From assembly GCA_003586115.2 (NCBI GenBank), contig QVOM02000042.1:36868019-36932018 (forward strand): DNA of 64,000 nucleotides. Reading direction: 5' to 3'. Shown here piece after piece: positions 53,901-60,403 of this stretch. Both the position numbers and the translations under genes were made by a program. Within the stretch, counting starts at the first letter, position 1; every line of letters starts with the position of its first letter. The notes beneath the pieces were generated by a model. The model made no database searches. It saw nothing but the letters and a program-made list of their open reading frames with translations, and was not told the origin of the DNA. The stretch comes from Salvator merianae (Eukaryota > Chordata > Lepidosauria > Squamata > Teiidae).

Positions 53901-56080
53901 GTATATAGAAACCCACACACAAATAGATATCTGCATGCCAACTCTAATCATCACTCTGCACGCAAGAGGATGGTAATAAAAGCCCTGACAGGGAAGGGCC
54001 AAAAGAATTGCAGAACCAGAATATCTTAACAGCTAAACCAAAACACCTGACAGAAGCACTCATGGCGAATGGCTACCACAGCAAGGATATCCACCAAGCC
54101 ACTAACCCCAACAAAACCCAGAAGCAACTAAACCAGAAAGCACACTTTTTTGGTCCTCAGCAGCCTGCAAATCTCCATTTTCTTCCTCTCCTTACTTGGA
54201 GCCTACAGGTATACCAAGTAGAAGCTCGGGACCCATAAATGGAAAATTACAAATGTTGTGTATATAGATTTAAATATTTTAAAACCTTTTCAAAATAAAA
54301 GTGTTTGCTGACAGGTATGAAAAAATATACCATTTAAATTGAAATTTGAGTACCTACCTGTGTTGCCCTTTTCATCTTCTCTTATGTGTAAATCTTTCAT
54401 AGAGGTCTCCAGTTCCAGCAGATCTCTAAGTTCTTCTTTGTAGACCTCTATGTATGAAACTTTTACAGTGAAATCAGTATTATGCTTCTCAGAAATAATT
54501 TGAAATATTTCCTGGATAGCACGTGGAATGATACCTCTTTCTTCTTCTGCAACTGACGCTTAAGTGAAAACAAAAGAAATCAAACAGCTAAAATCTGTAT
54601 CCTTAAATGTCAAATATATAACATACAGAGAAAAATGAAGGGATCTCAAAGCTATTCTGGATAACACACAATGATCTTTCTAGGTCACACAAATGCAGTG
54701 TCTGAAAAAAACAGCAATTAATCACACCCTAGAAAACAGATTAATAGTAAAATATCAAAGATAGCATGGTAATTTAGTATCCAAATATCCTGTTATAACT
54801 TAGACCTTTTATCACAACAAAAGTTTCCTACCTATTAGGCTAATCTGAACATAATTTACTAATACTGAAAATAGTTCACCTGCGTACATCTATCTATCTT
54901 GTCAAACAGATATAAAAATACATGCACATATAAGAACATGACGCATTCCCTCATTAGTGACCTTTCTTCCTCCCTCTTTGGCAGGAAGGAACCACTGATA
55001 CCATTATTATAGGTAGTCAAATATAGTAGTTTGATGTTAGAACCCTTAAATAATTCTTGTGTACTCGAGCAGCAAAACATTCAACTCATCTTAATCCATA
55101 TAGTCCAAGCAAAATCACCATTATACTGACTTGCATTACAACAAACCTATGACATAAACCCAACACTAATCCTTTGGAAGTCACCTCTGAATTGTTCTGA
55201 AAATAACTAGATAATATATTCTGAACACTTCAAAAATATTGTTATTACTAATCAAAGATAATACTATAAATAAAACCATTTTAAGTCTAAACAGTCAGAA
55301 ACAGGAGATATGAAATAAACAAAAGAAAACAAAAAAGGTAAGGTTTTAGGACATAACAGAGGAATTCTGAAGAGAGTACTACAAGTACAGATCTTCCCTT
55401 TTTCAATGGCACATTAAGTAGCTCTGCTGCCCTGCAATTCTCACTGGTGCTAACCACAGAATTTTTGCATTGCATAACATTAATGAAATAATTTTAAACA
55501 GAAACAACATGTTTTAGTGGGGAAAAAAATATAGCTTCATATTTTTAAAACATGAAATATATACTAGAAACTGAAGGCACCTAATCCAAACATAAATCAA
55601 TTTATACAGTGATCATTCCATTAACAGCCTAAGATTTCTCATGCAGTTCTTCCAACAAAACCATGTCTAACCACAGTGAAATATAAACTTTTGCAAACAT
55701 ACCAATATGACCACTTCCAATAGTGTATCTTCCAACAAAACCATGTCTAACCACAGTGAAATATAAACTTTTGCAAACATACCAATATGACCACTTCCAA
55801 TAGTGTAAGTCTTTCCAGAACCTGTTTGTCCATAGGCAAAAACTGTAGCATTATATCCCTCTAGCAAAGATGTTACCAAAGGTTTAATGCATGTTGTATA
55901 CACTTCAGCTTGAGTTGCATGTTTGTCAAAAACAAAATCAAAAGTAAAAACACGATCCTTTCCAATTATAATTTGCTGGGTATTTGGGATTAATCTCACA
56001 CATATTTGATGGTTGTGAAGTACTTCTTTTGCAAGCAGAGGTCTTATTCTTACTGCTACTTTAACAGGAATTTCTTCCAT
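30164..56080 (-). CDS. KIF27: KIF27, kinesin family member 27 (complete coding region)
   Basis: KIF27 is a kinesin-4-family protein, the vertebrate sister of KIF7 and relative of fly Costal-2. In mammals it binds the kinase STK36 and is linked to building motile cilia. I resolved 17 coding exons, 56080-55783 down to 30600-30164. They join in one frame to 1394 codons; human has about 1400. The motor domain (about residues 1-350) has the P-loop GQTGSGKT at 84-91, switch I NEYSSRSH at 201-208, switch II DLAGSE at 251-256 and the microtubule-contact block [20 protein letters not shown] neck ([12 protein letters not shown]) and a coiled-coil stalk of some 900 residues follow. The tail carries the [13 protein letters not shown] block near the C-terminus that is also in human. 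The start [16 protein letters not shown] is the human start; two more in-frame ATGs lie 12 and 21 bases upstream. All introns are GT-AG except a GC donor at exon 10. The gene reads towards QNG1, opposite to the human order. Confidence 0.96.
30601..31774 (-). other. KIF27 intron 16
   Basis: No element recognised. An additional small exon cannot be excluded, but exons 16 and 17 already join in phase. Confidence 0.4.
31775..31933 (-). CDS. KIF27: KIF27 exon 16
   Basis: Residues 1197-1249. It reads [20 protein letters not shown] then [20 protein letters not shown], matching human LYFYKKTSRDHKKKLKELVGE. The donor is GTAAATG. It is the end of the coiled coil. Confidence 0.93.
32350..34270 (-). mobile_element. 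L2/CR1-type LINE, degraded reverse transcriptase
   Basis: On the - strand a broken reverse transcriptase reads in pieces: [11 protein letters not shown] near 33.66 kb, FDTIDH near 33.48 kb, a GVPQG-like piece near 33.36 kb and [13 protein letters not shown] near 33.25 kb. It then runs to a 3' end with TATAAATC next to GTTTTACC near 32.35 kb. The catalytic YxDD box is YSDD. There are many frameshifts and stops, so it is dead. It sits in KIF27 intron 15 in the sense direction. Confidence 0.8.
34532..34730 (-). CDS. KIF27: KIF27 exon 15
   Basis: Residues 1131-1196 plus one base. It begins [20 protein letters not shown] and includes [20 protein letters not shown] (human LDHLKLQCDRRLTLQQKEHE). 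It follows TTCTTTAG; the donor is GTATTT. Confidence 0.93.
34731..35533 (-). other. KIF27 intron 14
   Basis: No gene or mobile element was recognised. Confidence 0.45.
35534..35740 (-). CDS. KIF27: KIF27 exon 14
   Basis: Residues 1062-1130. It begins [20 protein letters not shown] (human [20 protein letters not shown]) and ends FLKYFNK. It follows TTGTTAG; the donor is GTTTGT. Confidence 0.95.
35741..36967 (-). other. KIF27 intron 13
   Basis: Nothing firmly recognised. The GC-richer block at about 36240-36600 may be an unidentified repeat. Confidence 0.4.
36968..37183 (-). CDS. KIF27: KIF27 exon 13
   Basis: Residues 990-1061. It begins [20 protein letters not shown] and ends [18 protein letters not shown], almost the human sequence. 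It follows TTCTTAG; the donor is GTAAGT. Coiled-coil heptads run throughout. Confidence 0.96.
37184..37945 (-). other. KIF27 intron 12, 5' flank of a repeat
   Basis: No gene or element recognised in this part of the intron. Confidence 0.4.
37955..38575 (+). repeat. Dispersed repeat, long copy (copy 3)
   Basis: Starts near ATATGGTGGAACTGGAAAAGG and CAGAATGATCAAGGGGCTGC and runs to the shared end module GGCACTGTGTGAAACAAG...CTAGATGAGCCGTGG...TTCCTCTTATGTTCT. It is the longest copy of the family seen at 14.2, 19.7 and 60.5 kb. No coding frame survives. A G-rich stretch follows at 38573-38598. Confidence 0.75.
38600..39124 (-). other. KIF27 intron 12, remainder
   Basis: AT-rich intron sequence with nothing recognised. 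Confidence 0.4.
39125..39301 (-). CDS. KIF27: KIF27 exon 12
   Basis: Residues 931-989. It begins [20 protein letters not shown] and ends [13 protein letters not shown], very close to human. It follows CTAATACAG; the donor is GTACAT. Coiled coil. Confidence 0.96.
39302..39935 (-). other. KIF27 intron 11
   Basis: No gene or mobile element was recognised. Confidence 0.45.
39936..40040 (-). CDS. KIF27: KIF27 exon 11
   Basis: Residues 896-930, reading [20 protein letters not shown] and ending ETPEQLQ. It is the least conserved part of the stalk; human has IQLKTGQEEGLKPK and related sequence here. It joins exon 10 after the GC donor in phase 0. Confidence 0.9.
40496..40693 (-). CDS. KIF27: KIF27 exon 10 (GC donor)
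   Basis: Residues 830-895. It begins [20 protein letters not shown] and ends [10 protein letters not shown]. The donor is AAG followed by GCAAGA, so the intron is GC-AG. No GT nearby would keep the frame. Coiled coil. Confidence 0.93.
40694..41780 (-). other. KIF27 intron 9, 3' part
   Basis: No element recognised apart from the LINE tail that starts at about 41785. Confidence 0.4.
41785..42350 (-). mobile_element. L2/CR1-type LINE, 3' end
   Basis: The - strand reads the C-terminal part of a non-LTR polyprotein without a stop from 42349 to 41936. It includes [43 protein letters not shown] and [18 protein letters not shown]. The 3' UTR has AACCCGCCTTGAGATCTTCG and the tail is (AAAT)n. It is 5' truncated, as usual for LINEs, and lies in KIF27 intron 9 in sense. 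It is better preserved than the other two LINE copies. Confidence 0.88.
42547..42752 (-). CDS. KIF27: KIF27 exon 9
   Basis: Residues 761-829. It begins [20 protein letters not shown] and ends [13 protein letters not shown], close to human. It follows TTCTTAAG; the donor is GTAATT. Coiled coil. Confidence 0.96.
43256..43270 (+). repeat. Poly(C) tract
   Basis: A long C run in KIF27 intron 8 (poly(G) in the transcript). Confidence 0.9.
43389..43544 (-). CDS. KIF27: KIF27 exon 8
   Basis: Residues 709-760. It reads [20 protein letters not shown] then [20 protein letters not shown]; human has TEAKQKMRELTINIKMKEDLI. It ends KELVKT plus one base; the donor is GTAAAT. Confidence 0.94.
43690..44345 (-). 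mobile_element. Tc1/mariner transposase remnant
   Basis: On the - strand, pieces of a Tc1-type transposase run from the helix-turn-helix region ([11 protein letters not shown] and related, near 44.25 kb) through [12 protein letters not shown], TFWENVLWT and [18 protein letters not shown] to [15 protein letters not shown] and KHKWVMQQ. The first catalytic aspartate after WT is asparagine here, the block after QQ has lost the second catalytic motif, and stops occur. It is dead. It lies in KIF27 intron 7 in sense. Terminal repeats were not identified. Confidence 0.85.
44943..44973 (+). repeat. (AC)n microsatellite
   Basis: About 15 AC units in KIF27 intron 7, near exon 7. Confidence 0.95.
45019..45140 (-). 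CDS. KIF27: KIF27 exon 7
   Basis: Residues 668-708. It reads [20 protein letters not shown] then [20 protein letters not shown]. Conservation with human is low here; phase and splice sites (TTCCAAG and GTAAGA) support it. Confidence 0.85.
45398..45573 (-). CDS. KIF27: KIF27 exon 6
   Basis: Residues 610-667. It begins [20 protein letters not shown] and includes [20 protein letters not shown] (human HIEEQDKVLHCQFSDNSDDE). The acceptor is CCTTAAG; the donor is GTATAT. The end is acidic and likely unstructured. Confidence 0.95.
45574..46420 (-). other. KIF27 intron 5, part
   Basis: No gene or named element was recognised. Confidence 0.4.
46420..46482 (+). repeat. SINE/L2-type tail fragment
   Basis: TGTAAACCACCCTGGGACTTC followed by GGTGAAGAGTGGAAAATAAATGTAAATAAATAA is the usual end of several reptile retroposons. 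Only the tail is recognisable. Confidence 0.45.
46687..46852. mobile_element. Harbinger-like MITE, copy 3, truncated
   Basis: It begins GGACCCAGTCACACCTAAG and follows copies 1 and 2 through TCTGAGTTAGATAATGCTGA to CTTATTACTTCACTGATG, then stops. The last 50 or so bases with the right inverted arm are missing. Confidence 0.85.
47385..47425 (+). repeat. Purine-rich simple repeat
   Basis: GAA units followed by GGA units in KIF27 intron 5, a polypurine stretch on the + strand. Confidence 0.8.
47527..47727 (-). CDS. KIF27: KIF27 exon 5
   Basis: Residues 543-609. It begins [20 protein letters not shown] and includes [20 protein letters not shown] (human CGDGPDARIPERRPYTVPFD). It ends PLDSRK; the donor is GTAGAT. 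Confidence 0.95.
47784..48545. mobile_element. Long foldback element, interrupted by a hAT insertion
   Basis: Two arms are inverted copies. The left arm (47784-47935) includes GGACTGTTGCATACTTAATA, CCAGCCTCTCTATAGTGCTT and GGTAATGTGCAGGTGA. The right arm (about 48108-48545) has the reverse complements. Partial symmetry continues into the middle. The right arm is split by the element at 48220-48491; removing it restores the match up to CTCAGTTCAGTTG. No target duplication was found. The element lies in KIF27 intron 4, about 55 bases from the acceptor of exon 5. Confidence 0.8.
48220..48491. mobile_element. hAT-like non-autonomous element, GC-rich
   Basis: The 272-base insertion starts CAGTGGCATAGG and ends CCGTCGCTG, whose reverse complement is CAGCGACGG, so the ends are imperfect inverted repeats of hAT type. 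It is flanked by GCCTCTCT (48212-48219) and GCCTCTGT (48492-48499), an 8-base target duplication with one mismatch. The interior is very GC-rich and has several short ORFs that are not genes. Confidence 0.78.
48546..50386 (-). other. KIF27 intron 4, remainder
   Basis: No element firmly recognised. The block at 49136-49421 is richer in GC and may be a LINE fragment. Confidence 0.35.
50387..50530 (-). CDS. KIF27: KIF27 exon 4
   Basis: Residues 495-542. It reads [20 protein letters not shown] to [11 protein letters not shown]; human has VLAADEVVFNQKELEVKEL. The acceptor is TAGCAG, a NAGNAG pair, so the exon may also start at 50527 and omit the first glutamine. The donor is GTAACA. Confidence 0.92.
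50531..51642 (-). other. KIF27 intron 3
   Basis: Nothing recognised. Confidence 0.45.
51643..52625 (-). CDS. KIF27: KIF27 exon 3: second half of motor, neck and first coiled coil
   Basis: Residues 167-494, a 983-base exon. It begins [20 protein letters not shown] and contains switch I (NEYSSRSHA), switch II ([12 protein letters not shown]), [20 protein letters not shown], the neck [15 protein letters not shown] and the start of the stalk. It ends [11 protein letters not shown]. The acceptor is ATTGAAG; the donor is GTATTT. A QQQQ insertion after SICQ differs from human. Confidence 0.97.
52626..53260 (-). other. KIF27 intron 2, 3' part
   Basis: No gene or element recognised. Confidence 0.4.
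53270..54235 (+). mobile_element. Penelope-like retroelement, dead reverse transcriptase
   Basis: The + strand reads a Penelope-type reverse transcriptase in pieces: [18 protein letters not shown] (53450 onward), [10 protein letters not shown], then [20 protein letters not shown] and [18 protein letters not shown], with a weaker block [19 protein letters not shown] near 54.15 kb. The catalytic YVDDTF box is YINNTF, so both metal-binding aspartates are lost. A frameshift splits the gene near 53.6 kb and stops follow. It lies in KIF27 intron 2, antisense. 5' and 3' ends are not defined. Confidence 0.85.
54358..54558 (-). CDS. KIF27: KIF27 exon 2: motor domain, middle
   Basis: Residues 100-166. 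It reads [20 protein letters not shown] to [20 protein letters not shown] and [13 protein letters not shown], as in human. The acceptor is CACTTAAG; the donor is GTAGGT. Confidence 0.97.
54559..55647 (-). other. KIF27 intron 1
   Basis: No mobile element recognised. The part from 55452 on has a duplicate at 60404-60752 (see the pseudogene entry). Confidence 0.5.
55648..55807 (-). repeat. KIF27: Exact 80-bp tandem duplication over the KIF27 exon 1 donor
   Basis: Positions 55648-55727 and 55728-55807 are identical. Each unit holds the last 25 or so bases of exon 1 and the donor GTATGT plus about 54 intron bases. The donor used first in transcription is at 55782-55781; its copy is at 55702-55701. 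The duplicated exon end in intron 1 is therefore a decoy exon edge. The related block near 60.8 kb has only one unit. Confidence 0.95.
55783..56080 (-). CDS. KIF27: KIF27 exon 1: start codon and P-loop
   Basis: Residues 1-99 plus one base. It starts [20 protein letters not shown] and holds [20 protein letters not shown]. Upstream, TTTCCTGTAG before 56201 looks like an acceptor, so this exon would carry about 120 bases of 5' UTR and a noncoding exon lies further upstream. Confidence 0.97.
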
Positions 56081-56261
56081 TACAGCTTGCATGACATGCA
56101 ATTTCTGCTTGATATGTGCAACTTCACTCTGAGATATTTTCTTGTTCTGTCTTCATTAAGTAGAATTCTTAATCTTCAGATCTCATGAGGAAAAGTATAA
56201 TCTACAGGAAAGAAACAGCATCATCTTTAACAAAAACACTCATTTAGTGAATGCTTTAAGA

Positions 56262-56460
56262 CAGGGATCCCCAACCACAGGTCTGCAGACCAGGACCGGG
56301 CCGTTGGGTTTTTTTTGCCAGTCTCTGCCGCCGCTGCAGACCAGCACTAAACATGACCAAAGCCCCGCCCCTGCCCCACCCCCATCCCGCCCTGCTGGGC
56401 CATGAAAAAATGGTCTTGCTTGAAGCCGGTCCCTGGTGCAAAAAAGGTTGGGGACCACTG
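56262..56460. mobile_element. hAT-type MITE upstream of KIF27
   Basis: A 199-base element with inverted ends CAGGGATCCCCAACC and, reverse complemented, CAGTGGTCCCCAACC. It is flanked by a perfect 8-base duplication CTTTAAGA (56254-56261 and 56461-56468), the hallmark of hAT transposons. It lies 60 bases upstream of the likely acceptor of KIF27 coding exon 1, so it is in the first intron or the promoter region. Confidence 0.93.
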
Positions 56461-56469
56461 CTTTAAGAG

Positions 56470-57115
56470 GACTGGACAGAGCTGCTGCTCTGTACAAATA
56501 GGTCAGATGTTTCAGGCAGAGTGAAGGAAGAAATTATGAAAACAATTAGAATTTGGTCCTGTTAAGGTATATAAAGTTTCTGCTATTGGGGTGTAAAGGA
56601 GGAAGGAAGGTTTCGAATGTATTAATAGTAATTGTAAGAATATGTTAAATGTATTTTGTGATAAGGTAAGTTGTTGTATAATGCAAATAAATTTATTATT
56701 ACAAAAAAAGATTGCTCTGAAAAGCTAAAGTGCCCTAACAATAGCATTCTCTCATTTAACATCCAAGAAGCTCTTAATGCAAATCCTTTACAGCCAACAA
56801 CATTGCTTTTAGGCTACTCTGAATTTGGGTTATCCTGAATTATTTAATACATTTCTGAACTGTTCTTTAAATAATACTAAAATTTCTCAATATTACTAAA
56901 ACAATATCAATATTTCTCTAAGAACAGACCCCAGAATTGGTTTCTGACACCCAATAGTTACTGAAAGCCAAGATAAGATACACTGAAAATATAACTGAAA
57001 AGATGCAGGGAATCTCCCAATATTGTATTGGATCAATTTACACATATACCAGCTGGTACAAGAACAGCTCTAGTCGTATTTATCACAGGGGATATCTAAA
57101 AAACAAGGTTTGATT
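56470..57115. other. KIF27 5' flank, nothing recognised
   Basis: AT-rich. No CpG island or promoter for KIF27 is visible in the next several kilobases, so the first exon may lie further to the right or use a CpG-poor promoter. Confidence 0.4.
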
Positions 57116-57632
57116 TGACAGACCACATAGTTGGCAACCAAAACTCAGGGAGGGGGAAATCACCAGGCCAATTTAGATACAAAGTCTACCTTTATTAAGG
57201 AGTATGAAGCACATGAAGTAACTTTACAAGGCACAGAGAAATAATGTCAAAATAGGGAAAATTTACTCAATAGTAGAAGCAACTCAAAGGGAAAAAGCAA
57301 ATAAACAAGAGTAAATAGTATTTTGTGTCAAGTGTAGAAATTTAACAGTAACCATGGCAAAAGGGACCCAAGACAGACCTAGAGTAAACGTTCTATCTCT
57401 AATAGTCAAGGCCAGCAAGGCTATGAAAGAAAGGGGAAATTGCAGCCAATCAGAACTTGTCGCTAAGAGGGAGAAGGCAGATTAGAGAGCTCGATTTGGA
57501 GGTAGCACTATGAGTTGGAGCATCTCAGTATAATGAGTTCTTCCCCTGCTTTTCAGTTTGAGCTTCCTAACAATTGCTGCCCTCACACAAATATCAACTG
57601 AGAGCCAAGGGTTCTCAGGTAAAGCACTTGAC
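57116..57632 (-). mobile_element. Probable LTR (3' LTR of a degraded retroelement)
   Basis: Read on the - strand it begins TGTCAAGTGC and has GATTGGCTGC-type CCAAT sequence, then AATAAAGG followed by AGACTTTGTATC, and ends GTCTGTCA. That is a U3-R-U5 order with TG...CA ends. It lies downstream of the integrase remnant in the same orientation. The exact ends are uncertain. Confidence 0.5.
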
Positions 57633-58084
57633 AGTCCTGACCCTCTAACTGCAGTTTGTGTTTTGATGAACTGCAGTTTGGCACATGCCTTGTGCCTTGC
57701 TATATAACTTCTTTATTTTAATTAGTATGCATATCCATACAGATATTAATACACATAACAATAAAACATTAATAATTTAAAACATATATATTAATGATAC
57801 CCTCACCCTAGTGCTTCTCACCCTCTCTTCCCCAGGGAAACAAACCCTAATTTAAAACCTCCCTTGGTTTCACCAGGGCATCAATTTTATAATATTAAAT
57901 TCTTGGTTTCCTTGCCTTTGTTTTCTATACTCTATAACTTTTTGTCATTCTTTTCCCAACTTCTCCCTTCCTCCTTTCCTCCCTTTATAAACTGTTTTTC
58001 ATTCCATAATAAAATTAAATTTTATCTGGTCTACAACATAATATCATCATCTATTCTTGATCCATATAGTTGAATCCTTCCATC

Positions 58085-58560
58085 CTTTCACCAGCACTGC
58101 TTGGGCGGCCATCACTAGTTTGTTTCATCTGGTTATTCCTAATGCTGTGCAGAGCTCTCTGACTGCCAAGCCCACAAAATTGGTTCCTAATTCAGAGTCA
58201 ATTTATTTGGGCAGACCGCAGCGGAAGAAAATACTGTTAAGCAACTCTCTTGCAGTGGTGGCTGTGGTGTTATCCCAGCACTCAGTAGGTTTGACCCATT
58301 TGCTAAAACGATCTGTTAAAACAAGGCAGTACTTGTTGTCCCTCTTTGGGGGGGGAAAGGGGACCTATGAAGTCAATCTGCATTCTGGTTGCTGGATAGG
58401 ACCTTTGGGGTCAGAATTGTCTGGAGATGACCATCATACATGCCAAACAATTATCACATTATCGAGATACGTCTCCTTTCATACTGGGCTACTACCTAAT
58501 CTCTTTCATATGCTTTAGGGTATGTGTTCTGTTTTTCTACCCTTATTCATGGATGAACTG
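58085..58560 (-). mobile_element. LTR-retroelement integrase remnant
   Basis: On the - strand, broken frames show a CxxC zinc-binding piece, an in-frame stop, the first catalytic-aspartate block of a retroviral-type integrase core and, further on, a VRELCTALGIT block typical of the same core. A run of G near 58350 shifts the frame. The copy is non-functional. It belongs with the LTR at 57.1-57.6 kb and the pol pieces up to about 59.8 kb. Confidence 0.75.
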
Positions 58561-58669
58561 AATTAGCTCTTCCCACAGTGCTCAGGGAACAATGCAGTGC
58601 AGATCCTCTTCTTTGCTCTGTGCCCACCAAACTCCTTTTCATATTGCTTTGGCCAAGTCTTGGATTTCA

Positions 58670-58760
58670 GCATCTCCATTTTATTCATTTATTTATATTA
58701 TTTGTATCCTGCTCCTTATTTGAAGGTCCAAAGGCAGGTCACAGCATATGATAAAATACA
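58670..58760 (+). repeat. Retroposon tail inside the LTR element
   Basis: ATTCATTTATTTATATTATTTG then TATCCTGCTCCTTATTTGAAG is a typical 3' end of an L2-like retroposon, here antisense. It suggests a secondary insertion. Confidence 0.45.
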
Positions 58761-59099
58761 AAAGATTAAGAGATCTACATTGATATCCAAAGTTACTGGA
58801 CTCTCCGCTTTCCTCCTCCAACCAGGCATGATTACATAAATTTGGTGGCCTTTCTTCGGTTCCGGCCCACTGCCCACTATGGCTGCTTCCTTTGCCTGCT
58901 CATCAGCTTTACAAATCCACCTGGTAGGTACTCTGTTTTTCTTAGAGTGTCCAATGATATGTGTAATCTAGATTTTAGCCTCCCTTTGTTTTACCTCATG
59001 CCACTTCCCTGTATGGGTCACCGGCCTGCTATCAGAGGTAGTCACAACCCTTTTCAGCCAGAAGGGCAGCTAAGTAGTGCATGCTTGAGCTGTCCAGTC

Positions 59100-60250
59100 T
59101 GGACCTGTATAGATTGCCAAGGGAATGTCTGGTTGTTCCATCTTACACACCTCTAGCACTGCTTGAGGTGCTAGAGCAAAGCTTGGGTGGGTTTTTTCCT
59201 TGGAGTATAAAACCATTTATTCTTACTATAGCAAACCCCGTCTTTTTTACCCCTCCCCCATTTAAACCAAGAGGAACTGTTGGTGTACCAGATGGAGAAC
59301 CCCTTCTTTACCATGTCATAAGATCCTCCCCACATGATTGACCATTGGACTTTCTCTAAAGGTGGGAGTGGGAACTCATGCTCTTCCCCCTCTACAACCA
59401 AGCTATAAAGGATTACTGGTTTGGTAGGTTCCTTCTTAAAATGGACACCTTGGTTGACAAGTGCCAGTGTTCACTGCACAATGCGAGGATTGCTGACTAC
59501 ACCACCCTGCACCTTGCCAGACAAGGTGCACCTAAGAGGGGACTGAGAGATATGAACTTTGGAGCCACCAATGATATACTTCCAAGGTTTTAAACTCCAT
59601 ACCAACACTAGGCAAATTTTCTTGTAAAAGCTAAAAGTCTGTTACACGCTGTTGAACAGCTTGGAAGCAACTGGCTCTAAGCTGACCTTCCAGTTTTTGG
59701 AGTAATATTGCCACAACACAGATCTCTGAAGTTGCCAACTGAATTACAAAAAAAAGTCTTATCTGTTGGAGGATGGCTGAGAAGTCCTGGCAGACTAGAC
59801 TATCTAACTTTACCTTCCTGAGATTTCCTGGAGGCCATTTCAGAAGTGGAGACAATCAGTTGATCAGCTCCTTTGGAACTTTCTCATGGTGTCTCTGACC
59901 ACTTTGGAAATCTATTCCAGCCTGTTCATGAGTCTGTACAAGGTCCAGCAGTGCCAGGGTCATCTTTCACTGTAAAGTCAGACCCTCATAGACCACTTCC
60001 ACATGCTGCTTCACATTCCCATTCCAGCATGAACTTCCTGATAACATACAACCCCAGATATTCCCATGGGGTCATGGGCTTGTTGCTGTACAGCTTGCTC
60101 AGACTTTTATTTGGGTAAAAAACTCTGAGCATAGCTGCAAACCAGTCCTTTGTCACCACAAGACCAACTTCTAGGGCTTGAGCATCCTGGGAGAAACACA
60201 AGCATGTGCAATTTGGAAAAAGATCCTGGCCATCAAAACTGCCAATTTCT
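59100..60250 (-). mobile_element. Degenerate pol region (RNase H-like) of the LTR element
   Basis: On the - strand, a piece near 59.75 kb and a WSLKPWKYIIGGS-like piece near 59.55 kb fit the start of the RNase H domain of LTR-element pol genes. Stops and frameshifts separate them. Other ORFs here (59171-59401 and 59986-60201) may be the same element, but I cannot place them. Confidence 0.4.
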
Positions 60251-60403
60251 TCCCCACAATTTTGCAGCCCATTTGAGTGCTGTGTCTATATTCAAAGAGC
60301 CCAGCTAGTCAACCCATGCCTTCACTTCATATGACCTAATCGAGTCATATTCAGTGACTGTCTCCCTGGAAACACAGAAAAGGAGTAAGCTGGAAGCACC
60401 AAA

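Noticed and set aside
56081..56101. Upstream in-frame ATGs of KIF27 at 56101 and 56092
   Set aside because: They would add MHVMQAV, which is not in the known KIF27 N-terminus. The ATG at 56080 aligns with human and has purine at -3 and G at +4.
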